From Neomelitea salexigens DSM 19753 (GTDB lineage Bacteria; Pseudomonadota; Gammaproteobacteria; Pseudomonadales; Spongiibacteraceae), in NCBI RefSeq assembly GCF_000422345.1, contig NZ_AULP01000002.1, positions 372,001-436,000 of the forward strand: a stretch of DNA of 64,000 bases, read 5' to 3'. Shown piece by piece: positions 45,242 through 54,253 of this stretch. Numbering within the stretch: the first letter of the stretch is position 1; every line of letters begins with the position of its first letter. The translations under genes were made by a program, and so were the position numbers. Below the pieces are notes generated by a model. It worked only from the letters and a program-made list of their open reading frames with translations. It was not told where the DNA came from and searched no databases.

Positions 45242-46330
45242 CTACAGCCGCCACGTGTAACTCAAACTTAAACCGAAAGCTTTCGCATCACTCGGTTTGA
45301 TGGCGTCGCTTTTTAGGTCTAATTTCAAGCCCTGATAATTTACACCCAGCATCAGCGCCTGCTGTTCTATATCGACCCCCAGCTGCCACTGCGTCCCGCT
45401 ACTCACCCAAGACGCATGAAGCTGTGGGAAAAGGTATTTGTCGACACTGCGCAGTCCAGCAGTGAGTTGCACACTGCCGCGCCATTGGTGGCTAAGCATG
45501 GCGGCAATCCGGCGGGGCAAGGTCTGACTGTGGTCGCGATAGGACTCAATCCCCGACACCGTCGGCTTTACGTCGATAAAGCCGTGATCGTCGTAGCTTA
45601 CGGTATCGCTAATGGCCGAGGCCCGCGTGTAGGTAACATCTCGCCAACGGATCTCTGACACCAGGTCGCGGGCACGCACATCCAGCGTCCATCGCTCGGC
45701 AAATGGCCAGCTCAGGTCAAGGTCGAGGCTGAGGCCATTGCCTCGGACATTTTCCTCTTCGCGCTTAAGCAAGGCATCTCGGGAATAGTTGTAGTCGAGG
45801 ACAAGATCGGCCTCGACTTTGTCTTCGAGCGTGCGCAGCTGACCACTCAGCGTGCCATCGGTCAGCTCTTCCGCACGGAGGTAATTGGCGCGTAGTTTCA
45901 GTTTGGCCTTACCCGGTAGCGAAAAATAATAGCCAAGCCCTAAGCCCTTAGCGCGCAAGTGGTTGGGCTCGATATACAGGTGATAGTTGCGCTGCTTATC
46001 CAGTTCTTTGTCGTTTTTATCAGCATAGGCGACTTCTGCGGTGTCATTGCTGAATTCCAGGAAGTAGTCGTAGCGATAAAAGGCGCTCACTTCCCAGTTG
46101 CCGTCGCGTTCGCCGACTTCAAATTTATTGTGAGTGAAGGCGAGATCGCCTCGACTGAAGCGCGGACCGTTTAGATCATCTAATAGCTGCTTTATCGGCG
46201 CGATTTCGCTATAGGCATCGGATTCTGCTTGGAAATAAAAAGCATTTTCGGCATGGCTGAGTGGCATGCTAAGTAGCCCTGCCAGCAATACGATTACTGA
46301 GTATGTACGTGTATGGGTTTGCGCTTTCAC
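45242..46330 (-). CDS. probable outer-membrane beta-barrel protein, unknown family
   Basis: A 362-residue protein with a signal peptide (VIVLLAGLLSMPLSHA, cut near residue 27). The mature part is rich in amphipathic beta strands, for example NWEVSAFYRYDYFLEF, GLGLGYYFSLPGKAKLKLRA and LSLDLDLSWPFAERWTLDVR, and ends GLSLSYTWRL. The pattern fits an outer-membrane barrel of about 14 or 16 strands, without a plug. I do not recognise the family. It follows the large lipoprotein gene on the same strand after a terminator and 72 bp, so it may have its own promoter or be read through. Confidence 0.68.
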   Translation of the reverse strand: MKAQTHTRTYSVIVLLAGLLSMPLSHAENAFYFQAESDAYSEIAPIKQLLDDLNGPRFSRGDLAFTHNKFEVGERDGNWEVSAFYRYDYFLEFSNDTAEVAYADKNDKELDKQRNYHLYIEPNHLRAKGLGLGYYFSLPGKAKLKLRANYLRAEELTDGTLSGQLRTLEDKVEADLVLDYNYSRDALLKREEENVRGNGLSLDLDLSWPFAERWTLDVRARDLVSEIRWRDVTYTRASAISDTVSYDDHGFIDVKPTVSGIESYRDHSQTLPRRIAAMLSHQWRGSVQLTAGLRSVDKYLFPQLHASWVSSGTQWQLGVDIEQQALMLGVNYQGLKLDLKSDAIKPSDAKAFGLSLSYTWRL

Positions 46331-46350
46331 GGTAAACGCTCTGTGTAAGA

Positions 46351-46377
46351 AATAGAAAAGGGAGGCTAGGCCTCCCT
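46351..46377 (-). terminator. intrinsic terminator after the large lipoprotein gene
   Basis: AGGGAGGC / GCCTCCCT arms with a 3-base loop are followed on the minus strand by TTTTCTATTTCTT. The T-tract is broken by a C, so termination may be incomplete. Confidence 0.7.
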
Positions 46378-46402
46378 GTTTACGTTTATTTAACGCGCTT
46401 AC

Positions 46403-48802
46403 TTAGAACGATTCAAACTCGCCATCAGTATAGGTGATAACCGGCGCGCCGGCGTCTTCATCTATGTCGGCATATTTTACGCCGTCCTGCTCGATGGTAC
46501 CGCTCAGTTCGCCGTCGGCATCTTCCGTCAGGGTCATAACCACATCGTTGTGGTTGCTAACGGTAACGCTGCCACCCTCAGGTGCATCCTCGGAGAGGTC
46601 TGCGGTGTGAGCAATTGTCAGCGTATTGCCACTGTAGGCAAGCTCAACATCCAGATCAGCTTCTTCAAGGCCGGTGCGGGTTCCCGTCGCCGTGAGCTTC
46701 ACAAAGTCGGCTACGCCGTCCAGCGCGATATCAAAGCTGACTGCAATGGCGGCACTGGCGTATTGCTCAGCGCTTTCCTGCAAGCTGCAATCGTAGCTGG
46801 CATCCCACTGGTAGGGCTCATCCATCGAATAGGAGTAGCTATACTCGTCTGTGCAAACCTCGTGGATACCGTCAGCTTGCAGAGCCAGGCTGGCGTTGAA
46901 GGCATCACCGTCGTTGTTGGCAATGGAACCCGACAGGGTGAGTTCAAAGCCATCAACCATTACCGTGCTTTGGCTATTTTCGTAGCCGCTGTCTTCATAG
47001 CCGTTGTCGCCTCCCCAGCTTGCCTGATCCCCCCACTCCTCAGAATACGCAGAGTCGAAACGCTCAACGCCAAGCTCCAAGCCGCCGCTGAACGTCACCG
47101 TCTGCTCACCTTCCAGCGCTGTTTCCAAGCTGCCATTGATAATGGCGCGCAAATTGGTAACAGTGAATTCGTCGGTATATTGGCCGTCATACTGGTAGCC
47201 GTTTGCTGACTGAGTGTCGGTTTCGCTGCCGCTCCACTCCCCGACCAGACTGCCTTCAAAAAGCGAGCCTTCGGCGATAGTAAAGGTCACGGTATCCGTG
47301 CTGGCAGAGCCGCTAAGCTGCATATCCGCCGTAATTTCCGACGTGCCAGATTCGGTGGTTTCCGTGGTGCCATTCTGCGGGCCTTCAATGGCCACCGCAC
47401 GCGCGGTTTTCACCTCACCGGCCTGCTCTTGCTCAGCAGGGGCGAACTCGGAGGTCTCGGTGCTTTGCTCATCGATCTCCGAATCATCCAGCGCCGTCAA
47501 GACAACCGCCGCACCGTTAATGGTTTGATCGACGCTGTAGCGAATGCCGCCTTCCACTTGCTCAATGGCGACGGTGACACCCTCTTGCTCGAAACTTTCG
47601 GGCAGCGGTTCTTCATCCGCCTTGGCATCTTGCACCGCCTCAAAGGCATAGGAAATGGCGTTCAATCCCATCGCCGCCGCTTCAACAACCGCAGAGGCGT
47701 CAGTGGACAGCACGTCGCTGGCCATGTCCACTTGTGTTTGAAAACCGGCCAACGCTTCACCCTCTTCACCCTCTGGTTCTAGGAAGGCGGCAGTGCCAAC
47801 ATTGCGCAGCTGCTTAACGAAGGCCTTACTCGCCTGCAAGCCCTGCGAGCCGACATCATCAGGCACTTCACCCTGGCTGGGTGTCGTTGAACCGTTGGTT
47901 TCAGCATTGCCCTCTTCGACATCAATTTCAGTGGCGAGCGCGTCAATATCTTCATTGTCCGCGCCTTCAACAGCGGCCACTTTATCCATCAGTTCCTGGG
48001 CAGCTTCCAACAGCTCCTCCACAGAAATAGAAGGGTCTCCATCCTCTTTATCGGCCATACCGGCCGATTTGTATTGATCGGAAAAAGTGGTCAGCGCATC
48101 TTCAATCCGCCCATTCGCCTGCAATGCGGAAGCGATGGCCGCGGCTGCTTTCACGTTATATTCCAGCGCCTCTTTACCTGCGGCATTCAGTGACTCAGCA
48201 TTGGTAATGTCGACAATAGGCTGGTTCAGCAAATCGCTGCTTGCCAGGCCTAGTTTATTGGCCACCTGGGCATTGGCGGCAATGGCTGCATCTTCTGCTC
48301 GTGCTCCAGCCGCGACTTTCTGCAGGCCAAGTGCTGCTGCAGCGCTGGTGAGAGGAGTGATACTGGCTGACACGTTACCCGAGGCAGAGGGCAGCATGGC
48401 CTGCATGCTAAAGTCTGCGGCCAATGGGTAATCCTCACCAAATTTAACTGTCGCCATGTCTCCATCGTGCTCGCAGGCGACTAGGTCACAGCGCATGGTG
48501 GTGCCATCTTCTGCCGTAATTTCTATCAGCAGAGCACCGCCCTGATAATTACTATTAAGGGTCAGAGAATAGCTGCCATCGTCCGCCGTCGTGTCCGGTT
48601 CAGCAACGCTGCTGCTTTTGTCTACCGAACCATCGTCGGCAATGGCGTAGGCGTTAACCACACCACCGATAACAATACCTTTAGACGCACCACCGCTGAC
48701 AGTGCCCGGCGAGCTGCTGCCGCCTCCACTGCTGCTACCACCGCCACCACAGGCGGCTAGAGTGGCAGTGATGGCGGAAGCCAGAATCCAATTCTTATTC
48801 AT
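46403..48802 (-). CDS. large surface-type lipoprotein, unknown function
   Basis: A 799-residue lipoprotein with lipobox TLAAC (Cys18) and a Gly/Ser linker (CGGGGSSSGGGSSSPG) that would extend it from the membrane. Next is a short carboxypeptidase-regulatory-like module (SKGIVIGGVVNAYAI to ALLIEITAEDG), an Ala-rich helical region (about 150-330) and a repetitive acidic C-terminal half rich in Gly, Ser, Thr and Asp, probably beta-structured. It is very acidic, as in proteins of marine bacteria. The start at 48802 has GGAGA 8 bp upstream; the longer frame from 48853 has no signal peptide. I do not recognise the full-length family. Confidence 0.75.
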   Translation of the reverse strand: MNKNWILASAITATLAACGGGGSSSGGGSSSPGTVSGGASKGIVIGGVVNAYAIADDGSVDKSSSVAEPDTTADDGSYSLTLNSNYQGGALLIEITAEDGTTMRCDLVACEHDGDMATVKFGEDYPLAADFSMQAMLPSASGNVSASITPLTSAAAALGLQKVAAGARAEDAAIAANAQVANKLGLASSDLLNQPIVDITNAESLNAAGKEALEYNVKAAAAIASALQANGRIEDALTTFSDQYKSAGMADKEDGDPSISVEELLEAAQELMDKVAAVEGADNEDIDALATEIDVEEGNAETNGSTTPSQGEVPDDVGSQGLQASKAFVKQLRNVGTAAFLEPEGEEGEALAGFQTQVDMASDVLSTDASAVVEAAAMGLNAISYAFEAVQDAKADEEPLPESFEQEGVTVAIEQVEGGIRYSVDQTINGAAVVLTALDDSEIDEQSTETSEFAPAEQEQAGEVKTARAVAIEGPQNGTTETTESGTSEITADMQLSGSASTDTVTFTIAEGSLFEGSLVGEWSGSETDTQSANGYQYDGQYTDEFTVTNLRAIINGSLETALEGEQTVTFSGGLELGVERFDSAYSEEWGDQASWGGDNGYEDSGYENSQSTVMVDGFELTLSGSIANNDGDAFNASLALQADGIHEVCTDEYSYSYSMDEPYQWDASYDCSLQESAEQYASAAIAVSFDIALDGVADFVKLTATGTRTGLEEADLDVELAYSGNTLTIAHTADLSEDAPEGGSVTVSNHNDVVMTLTEDADGELSGTIEQDGVKYADIDEDAGAPVITYTDGEFESF

Positions 48803-49168
48803 TGCTATTCTCCAGTACAACAATTGGACGGTCGGTACAGACAGCCACAGCATCGCGACGCCAAATTAGCGATACTCTGTGTTGAGGCTGAAAACGCGGC
48901 TGCGTCATTGGACTCGTCCTTGATTTATATGAGGGCGTGTAACGTGGCTGATCTCTGGCTTCCCTTCCGTCGACAACCGCTTGCGCACTAAAATCACACA
49001 GGGGCAATATTTAGCAGCGCACTAAATATTTATAGCCGATGGCCTATCCATTGACAAGCAAGTCCTAAAAAACGTGGGGCAAGCCGGTTTTCAATCAAGC
49101 TCGAACACCCCATGCTGCACAGGTACCCGTCAGGCGTAGTAGCCGAGCGCCAACCAACAGGAGAGTCT
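48803..49168. other. 366-bp intergenic region
   Basis: No gene can be supported here. On the minus strand a plausible sigma-70 promoter (TTGTCA at 49052-49057, 17-bp spacer, TATAAA at 49029-49034) would give the lipoprotein mRNA a leader of over 200 nt. A 10-bp direct repeat gcgcactaaa occurs at 48983-48992 and 49017-49026. A TTGACA on the plus strand at 49051-49056 lacks a matching -10 box. CAGGAGAG at 49159-49165 is the ribosome site of the next gene. Confidence 0.55.
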
Positions 49169-50233
49169 ATGTTCCAGCTAGGTAACGCGCATTTTCGCCA
49201 CCCAGTGATTCAAGCACCGATGGCGGGCTCACAAGACAGTGAACTCGCGCTAGCTGTCGGCCATGCCGGCGGGCTGGGTTCGCTGCCCTGTGCCATGCTA
49301 AGCCTCGATAAGCTGGAGCAGGAACTCCAGGCATTGCGGGGTTTGGAGAGCTATAACCTCAACTTCTTTTGTCACGATGCAGCAGCAGCCGAGCTCACTC
49401 GCAATGCTGAGAAACTCCAGCACTGGCAACAGCTATTGCAACCTTTTTACGAAGCGTGGGGAATCGCCCCACCCGACCCAATGACACCCGCAAGCCGCCA
49501 ACCCTACAGTGCAGCGCAGGCAGAGTTGCTGGCCGCGTATCGGCCACCGGTAGTGAGTTTCCACTTCGGATTGCCGAAAGCCGCTTTGCTGCGCCAAATA
49601 AAAAGCTGGGGCAGCGCCGTTATTTCAACTGCCTGCACCGTCGATGAGGCAGTGCATCTGCAGAGTGCAGGAGCAGACGCCATTATCTTGCAGGGGCTGG
49701 AGGCAGGAGAGCACCGCGGTCACTTCCTGCGCAGCGACCTGGCAGGACAGATGCCCACACTGAAGCTACTAGAAGCTTGCCGAGATAGAATTTCGCTGCC
49801 ACTTATTGCGGCTGGCGGCCTTAGCACCGCCCCTGCGGTTCGCCTCGCCATTGCCTCGGGCGCCAATGCCGTGCAGGCTGGCACCGCCTATTTGTTGTGC
49901 CCAGAGGCCAAAACCGCTGCGGTTCACCGTCGTGCCATAACATCGGCTGTCGATGCGTCCTCGGCTGAGGCGACCCAGCTGACGAACTTATTCTCCGGAA
50001 GACCGGCGCGCGGGCTAAGCAACCGGCTCATGCAAACCCTGGGGGCACTTCGCGACGACCTGCCGGCGTTCCCACTTTGCAGCGGCCTACTTGCGCCGCT
50101 AAGCGCGGTGGCAGAAGCCCAAAACAGCGATGACTTTTCACCACTATGGGCCGGGACTTCTCTGCGAGACTGCCGCGCTGCGTCTGCTGCAGAGGTAACT
50201 CAGCAGCTGGTCTCGGAAACTTTCGAGGGATGA
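49169..50233 (+). CDS. nitronate monooxygenase family protein
   Basis: A 354-residue FMN-dependent TIM barrel of the nitronate monooxygenase (2-nitropropane dioxygenase) family. Signatures are HPVIQAPMAGSQDSE, GGLGSLPCAMLS, ADAIILQGLEAGEHRGHF with the catalytic His, and IAAGGLSTAPAV for phosphate binding. These enzymes oxidise alkyl nitronates such as propionate 3-nitronate; related members act as enoyl-ACP reductases (FabK). The length and QGLEAGEHRG motif favour NMO. Start ATG at 49169 has CAGGAG upstream. Confidence 0.85.
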   Translation: MFQLGNAHFRHPVIQAPMAGSQDSELALAVGHAGGLGSLPCAMLSLDKLEQELQALRGLESYNLNFFCHDAAAAELTRNAEKLQHWQQLLQPFYEAWGIAPPDPMTPASRQPYSAAQAELLAAYRPPVVSFHFGLPKAALLRQIKSWGSAVISTACTVDEAVHLQSAGADAIILQGLEAGEHRGHFLRSDLAGQMPTLKLLEACRDRISLPLIAAGGLSTAPAVRLAIASGANAVQAGTAYLLCPEAKTAAVHRRAITSAVDASSAEATQLTNLFSGRPARGLSNRLMQTLGALRDDLPAFPLCSGLLAPLSAVAEAQNSDDFSPLWAGTSLRDCRAASAAEVTQQLVSETFEG

Positions 50234-50325
50234 AGTTCCGCAAGCAAGGCTAGGACAACGAACACAAATCGTTGCACAATTGGACTGACGGCAAACCGCC
50301 TATCAGACTTGTCAGGGAGACAACT

Positions 50326-50739
50326 ATGGAGCCACAAAGCGCCAACCCTCGCAGCCCCTTCGACTGCTATGTAAACGCATGGCGACATTACGCGGACTTT
50401 AGCGGTCGCTCACGGCGGCGCGAATACTGGTTTTTTGTGCTGTTCAATATATTGATCAGCATGGCGCTAAGCATAATCGACAGCGCTTTGGGCCTGGGCA
50501 ATGCCGAAATTGGCGCTGGGCTGTTTAGCGGCCTGTATGGCTTGGCGGTGTTGTTGCCATCAATAGGCTACGCTGCGCGCCGCCTGCACGATATCGGCCG
50601 CAGCGCATGGTGGCTGCTGCTAATTGTGATTCCGCTACTGGGCCCCTTGGTTATTTTGGTGTTTACCGTGCTCGACAGCCAGCCCGGCGACAATGCCTTT
50701 GGCCCCAACCCCAAAGGCATTAACGACCCCACTAGCTAG
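50326..50739 (+). CDS. DUF805 membrane protein
   Basis: A 137-residue protein of the DUF805/YhaH type. SPFDCYVNAWRHYADFSGRS and REYWFFVLFNILI open it, followed by helices about residues 38-58, 62-85 and 100-120 and the family end GDNAFGPNPKG. GRSAWWLLL is also typical. Function is unknown. GGGAGA lies before the ATG. Its stop overlaps by four bases the stop codon of the convergent nitroreductase gene. Confidence 0.86.
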   Translation: MEPQSANPRSPFDCYVNAWRHYADFSGRSRRREYWFFVLFNILISMALSIIDSALGLGNAEIGAGLFSGLYGLAVLLPSIGYAARRLHDIGRSAWWLLLIVIPLLGPLVILVFTVLDSQPGDNAFGPNPKGINDPTS

Positions 50740-51401
50740 GAAATCAGCGTGGCGACGTCCTCCAGCGGCGCGCGATCCATGATCACTTTATTGATTTGCT
50801 CACCGGGCTGCTCGTAGCCGAAAGACAGCCCACAAATGATGCCGTGCCCCTCAGGCAGGTTGGCGATCTCTTTGACCGGATCGGGGAAAAAGGCCAGCGC
50901 GCCCTGGGGAATGCTGGCCAGGCCGTAATCGACGAGCAGCAACATTAGCGTCTGCAGGTATATGCCAATATCGATGGCGTTCACCGAACCCATGCTGGTG
51001 GGCATAGAAATGAACGCGACGTGCGGGGCGCCAAAGAACTGCCAGTTCTTCAACATTAGGGCCTGACGCTTGTCTTTTTCGTGGCGCTCAATGCCCATGG
51101 TGCCGTAGTAGGTCATCGCGCAGTCGAATTGCCGCTCTTTATACACGCCCTCTAGATCGGCATCGCCGGGTTTAAACGCGGGCGACGGCGCCTTACCACT
51201 GAGAATCTCAGTGACAATGGCGTCTTCCAACTTGTTGCGCGCCTCGCCACTCACTACGGTGATATGCCAAGGCTGGGTATTGCAGTTAGATGGCGCATGG
51301 CGGGCAATATCCAAAATTTCACGCAACAGTTCTTCAGGCACCGGATCGGGCTTAAAGCCCCGAATGGAACGGCGGGCTTTTACGGCTTCAGCTACACGCA
51401 T
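50736..51401 (-). CDS. nitroreductase family FMN protein
   Basis: A 221-residue flavoprotein of the nitroreductase family: RRSIRGFKPDPVPEE with the FMN phosphate-binding Arg residues at the N terminus, RHAPSNCNTQPWHITVV, and ASIPQGALAFFPD and LPEGHGIICGLSFGYE near the C terminus. Such enzymes use NAD(P)H to reduce nitro groups, quinones or other acceptors; the physiological substrate is unknown. It is a single gene, convergent with the DUF805 gene. Confidence 0.88.
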   Translation of the reverse strand: MRVAEAVKARRSIRGFKPDPVPEELLREILDIARHAPSNCNTQPWHITVVSGEARNKLEDAIVTEILSGKAPSPAFKPGDADLEGVYKERQFDCAMTYYGTMGIERHEKDKRQALMLKNWQFFGAPHVAFISMPTSMGSVNAIDIGIYLQTLMLLLVDYGLASIPQGALAFFPDPVKEIANLPEGHGIICGLSFGYEQPGEQINKVIMDRAPLEDVATLIS

Positions 51402-51564
51402 AATCTCTCACTGTCTTTGGCTCAAACGCCCTAGTCTAAACCAGTCGCGACAATGGGCAAGAGTTCACAGCCCGGTAAAATCACTATGACAGCTCAGCCC
51501 CTTGTTCCTACAATACGGTAAAAGCAATTAGCGCAGACCCGCAGCAGCACTACGGAGCATACCC

Positions 51565-53382
51565 ATGGCCCTTCGCGGCTTTTTCAACCATTACTACTCC
51601 GATACCGCCGCCTCCCGGCTGCTCAGGGATGTACGCTATATTCATCTTCTGGCGGCAGCGGGCGCAGCCGCGTTAATGGTGCTACTGAGCCAAGACCTGC
51701 CCCACCACTTCATCACGAACTGGTTGAGCACCTTGCTATGCATACAAGGTGGGCTAACCCTGATTCCACTGCTATTTCGCCACTATGGCTGCACCAACAC
51801 CGCAAAAAGTTGGCTCGTGCCCTATGGTGCGCTTAGCGCCCTCGGCCACCTTACCTGGGGCTGCCTGTTTTTGACTTTTGCCGACCACTTAACGCTGTGG
51901 CAGCAGATTTTAGTGATGCTGCTTTTGTTTGTGATTTTGTCCATGTCGATGCCAATGCTGGCGCGCTTTTACCCGCTGTTTTGCCTGGATGTCGTGATGA
52001 TTGGTCTGCCGTTTTTGGCGCTGCTGGCCGAGCGTCAGGATTTTGCATGGCAACTATGGTTTGTGGCAGGACTGCTGCTAATGGGTACCCTCAGCCTGTT
52101 GTGTCGCGGCCACACTGAGGCTCAACAGCACTTGGATTCGGTTAAGCGCGACCCACTCACCGGCTTGCTTAACCGGGAAGCCTGCATTGCTGCTCTGGCA
52201 AGCACAGAGGGAGAGGCGCGCGGCGCGCTTATTTGCCGACTGCACAACTATCGCGCCATTTGCGATGCTTTTGGCAATCGCGCCGGCGATGCGGTGCTGC
52301 AACACTGTGCCAACAGTCTGCGCTATATCAGCGAGCAGCAAAAACTCACTGCCCGTATTGGCGAAAACGAATTCTTTCTACCACTCGCCGTTGCCGATTC
52401 GACACTCTGGCAGAAACGCGGCCGACACCTGCTTCGCCAGATCGGCGCACAAATGAGCTGGGGAGAGCACCTTATCGCTCTCGATATCGGCATCGGTCTG
52501 GCGGCAATAGCCAGCAACCGCGGATCCGGTACGCCCGAAGAAGCCCTGCGTCATGCACAACTGGCAGCTGCCGTGCGCAACCCACACAACCAGATCAACC
52601 AGTACCACCCCGAATTATGGGATCGGCTGCAGCGCGATGTCAGTCTGCGCTCAGCACTGCAAAGCCCCGCGTTATACGAGCAACTAACGCTGCACTTTCA
52701 GCCGAAGAAGCGACTGAACGACGGCGCAATCAACGGCGCCGAGGCGCTGTTGCGCTGGCAGCATCCCGAACTTGGGGCCGTACCGCCCGACGAGTTTATC
52801 GCCATTGCAGAACAGAGCGAGGTGATCAATGACCTTGGCGACTGGGTGATCCAACAAGCCGCCAGGCACCTGGCTGAAATTCCCGGGGGTGAGTCGTTTT
52901 GCATTGCGGTGAACGTATCGATGGCACAATTTACCAGCCCGCTCCTGCTGGCAAGCCTTCGCGATGCCGTCGCTGGACTGCCGAGCAATCGGCGCTTGGA
53001 GTTAGAAATTACCGAGAGCGTGATGATGCTGGAGCCTTCGCTGGTTAACGATACGCTGGCAACCCTCGCCAGCCTCGGTGTCAATGTCGCCCTTGACGAC
53101 TTTGGCACGGGCTACTCGTCGCTGCAGTACCTGGCAACACTGCCCATACACACGCTGAAAATCGATCGTAGCTTTGTCTCTGACCTGACCCAGGATAAAC
53201 ACCGGGCGGTGATTAAGGTCATTATTGAAATGGCCCATGCACTGGGTATTAACGTTGTTGCCGAAGGCGTGGAGAGCGCCGAGCAACTGGCTGTTCTCGC
53301 AGAGTATCACTGCGACGAAGTCCAGGGTTACCACATTGCCCGACCGGCGCCATTCAGCTCGCTCGTTGCCGCACTGCGCTAA
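51565..53382 (+). CDS. membrane EAL-domain protein with degenerate GGDEF domain
   Basis: A 605-residue signalling protein. Residues about 25-185 hold five or six transmembrane helices with no large loop. A GGDEF-like domain follows, starting KRDPLTGLLNREA near residue 195, but its active site is GENEF (near residue 266) instead of GGDEF, so cyclase activity is unlikely. The EAL domain (about 355-605) keeps the catalytic set: EALLRW (near 393), NVSMAQF, ELEITES, DDFGTG (near 512), LKIDRSF and EGVES (near 567). It should hydrolyse c-di-GMP, perhaps activated through the degenerate GGDEF domain. GGAG precedes the ATG. Confidence 0.9.
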   Translation: MALRGFFNHYYSDTAASRLLRDVRYIHLLAAAGAAALMVLLSQDLPHHFITNWLSTLLCIQGGLTLIPLLFRHYGCTNTAKSWLVPYGALSALGHLTWGCLFLTFADHLTLWQQILVMLLLFVILSMSMPMLARFYPLFCLDVVMIGLPFLALLAERQDFAWQLWFVAGLLLMGTLSLLCRGHTEAQQHLDSVKRDPLTGLLNREACIAALASTEGEARGALICRLHNYRAICDAFGNRAGDAVLQHCANSLRYISEQQKLTARIGENEFFLPLAVADSTLWQKRGRHLLRQIGAQMSWGEHLIALDIGIGLAAIASNRGSGTPEEALRHAQLAAAVRNPHNQINQYHPELWDRLQRDVSLRSALQSPALYEQLTLHFQPKKRLNDGAINGAEALLRWQHPELGAVPPDEFIAIAEQSEVINDLGDWVIQQAARHLAEIPGGESFCIAVNVSMAQFTSPLLLASLRDAVAGLPSNRRLELEITESVMMLEPSLVNDTLATLASLGVNVALDDFGTGYSSLQYLATLPIHTLKIDRSFVSDLTQDKHRAVIKVIIEMAHALGINVVAEGVESAEQLAVLAEYHCDEVQGYHIARPAPFSSLVAALR

Positions 53383-53463
53383 TCCTGCGCTGGCCTAGGG
53401 GGCTTTGCAGCCGGTATCATGCGCCACCACACCCTTACGCTGCGACGTAGTTAAAGAGCTGTA

Positions 53464-54237
53464 ATGACCGAACTCGCACCCCTGCAATATATTCTGATTG
53501 GGCTGATTTTTGTCTGGAGTGGCTTTGTTCGCTCCGGCCTTGGCTTCGGTGGCGCCGTGCTCTCGCTACCCTTCCTGTTACTGGTACACAACGCACCACT
53601 CGTTTACCTGCCGCTGATCTCCGTTCACTTACTGGTGTTTTCATCGTTAACCATCGCCCTGAACAATCGTCAGCGCCTCGGAGGCAGCAGCAACGCCCAG
53701 AGCACGGTGGACTGGCAGTATTTATGGAAGGCGCTGGCGGTGATGATCGGCCCCAAATTACTCGGTGTCTTCGGTTTGATTACCCTGCCCAGCGGCGTAC
53801 TCAGCGGTATTATTTTTAGTATCGTGATGCTGTATTCACTGAGTTATATTTTTAATAAGCCATTTCGCAGCAACAACCGTCTGGTCGATGCCGTGTTTCT
53901 GATGGTTGGTGGCTATATCAGTGGCACCTCACTCATCGGCGCGCCGCTGATCATAGCGGTAGTCGCCCAACACGTCGCCAAGGAGCGCCTGCGCGACACA
54001 CTGTTTGCGCTGTGGTTTATTCTGGTGACCATTAAAATGGCTGCCTTCGTCTGGGCCGGTGTCGACCTGCAGCTTATTCACCACCTCTGGTTGCTGCCCT
54101 GCGCTGCCGTCGGCCATGTTATCGGCTTGCGGGTGCACGACCGCCTGCTACAGGCCGAAACGCCGGTATTTTTCCGGGTAGTCGGTAGCGTGCTGTTGGC
54201 CATTAGTGTGGTCGGTTTATTTTCGGCATTTCGCTAG
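53464..54237 (+). CDS. TauE/SafE family permease
   Basis: A 257-residue membrane protein of the TauE/SafE (sulfite exporter) family, with eight helices and the two repeated motifs GFVRSGLGFGGAVLSLPFLLL and GGYISGTSLIGAPLIIAVVA. Family members export sulfite, sulfoacetate or other organic anions. AGAG lies 6 bp before the ATG. It follows the EAL gene by 81 bp and converges with the symporter gene across 16 bp. Confidence 0.85.
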   Translation: MTELAPLQYILIGLIFVWSGFVRSGLGFGGAVLSLPFLLLVHNAPLVYLPLISVHLLVFSSLTIALNNRQRLGGSSNAQSTVDWQYLWKALAVMIGPKLLGVFGLITLPSGVLSGIIFSIVMLYSLSYIFNKPFRSNNRLVDAVFLMVGGYISGTSLIGAPLIIAVVAQHVAKERLRDTLFALWFILVTIKMAAFVWAGVDLQLIHHLWLLPCAAVGHVIGLRVHDRLLQAETPVFFRVVGSVLLAISVVGLFSAFR

Positions 54238-54253
54238 GGCCACGCGCTACCCT

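Noticed and set aside
49051-49056. Consensus TTGACA on the plus strand upstream of the nitronate monooxygenase gene
   Set aside because: No acceptable -10 box lies 16-18 bp downstream; the same bases fit a minus-strand promoter better.
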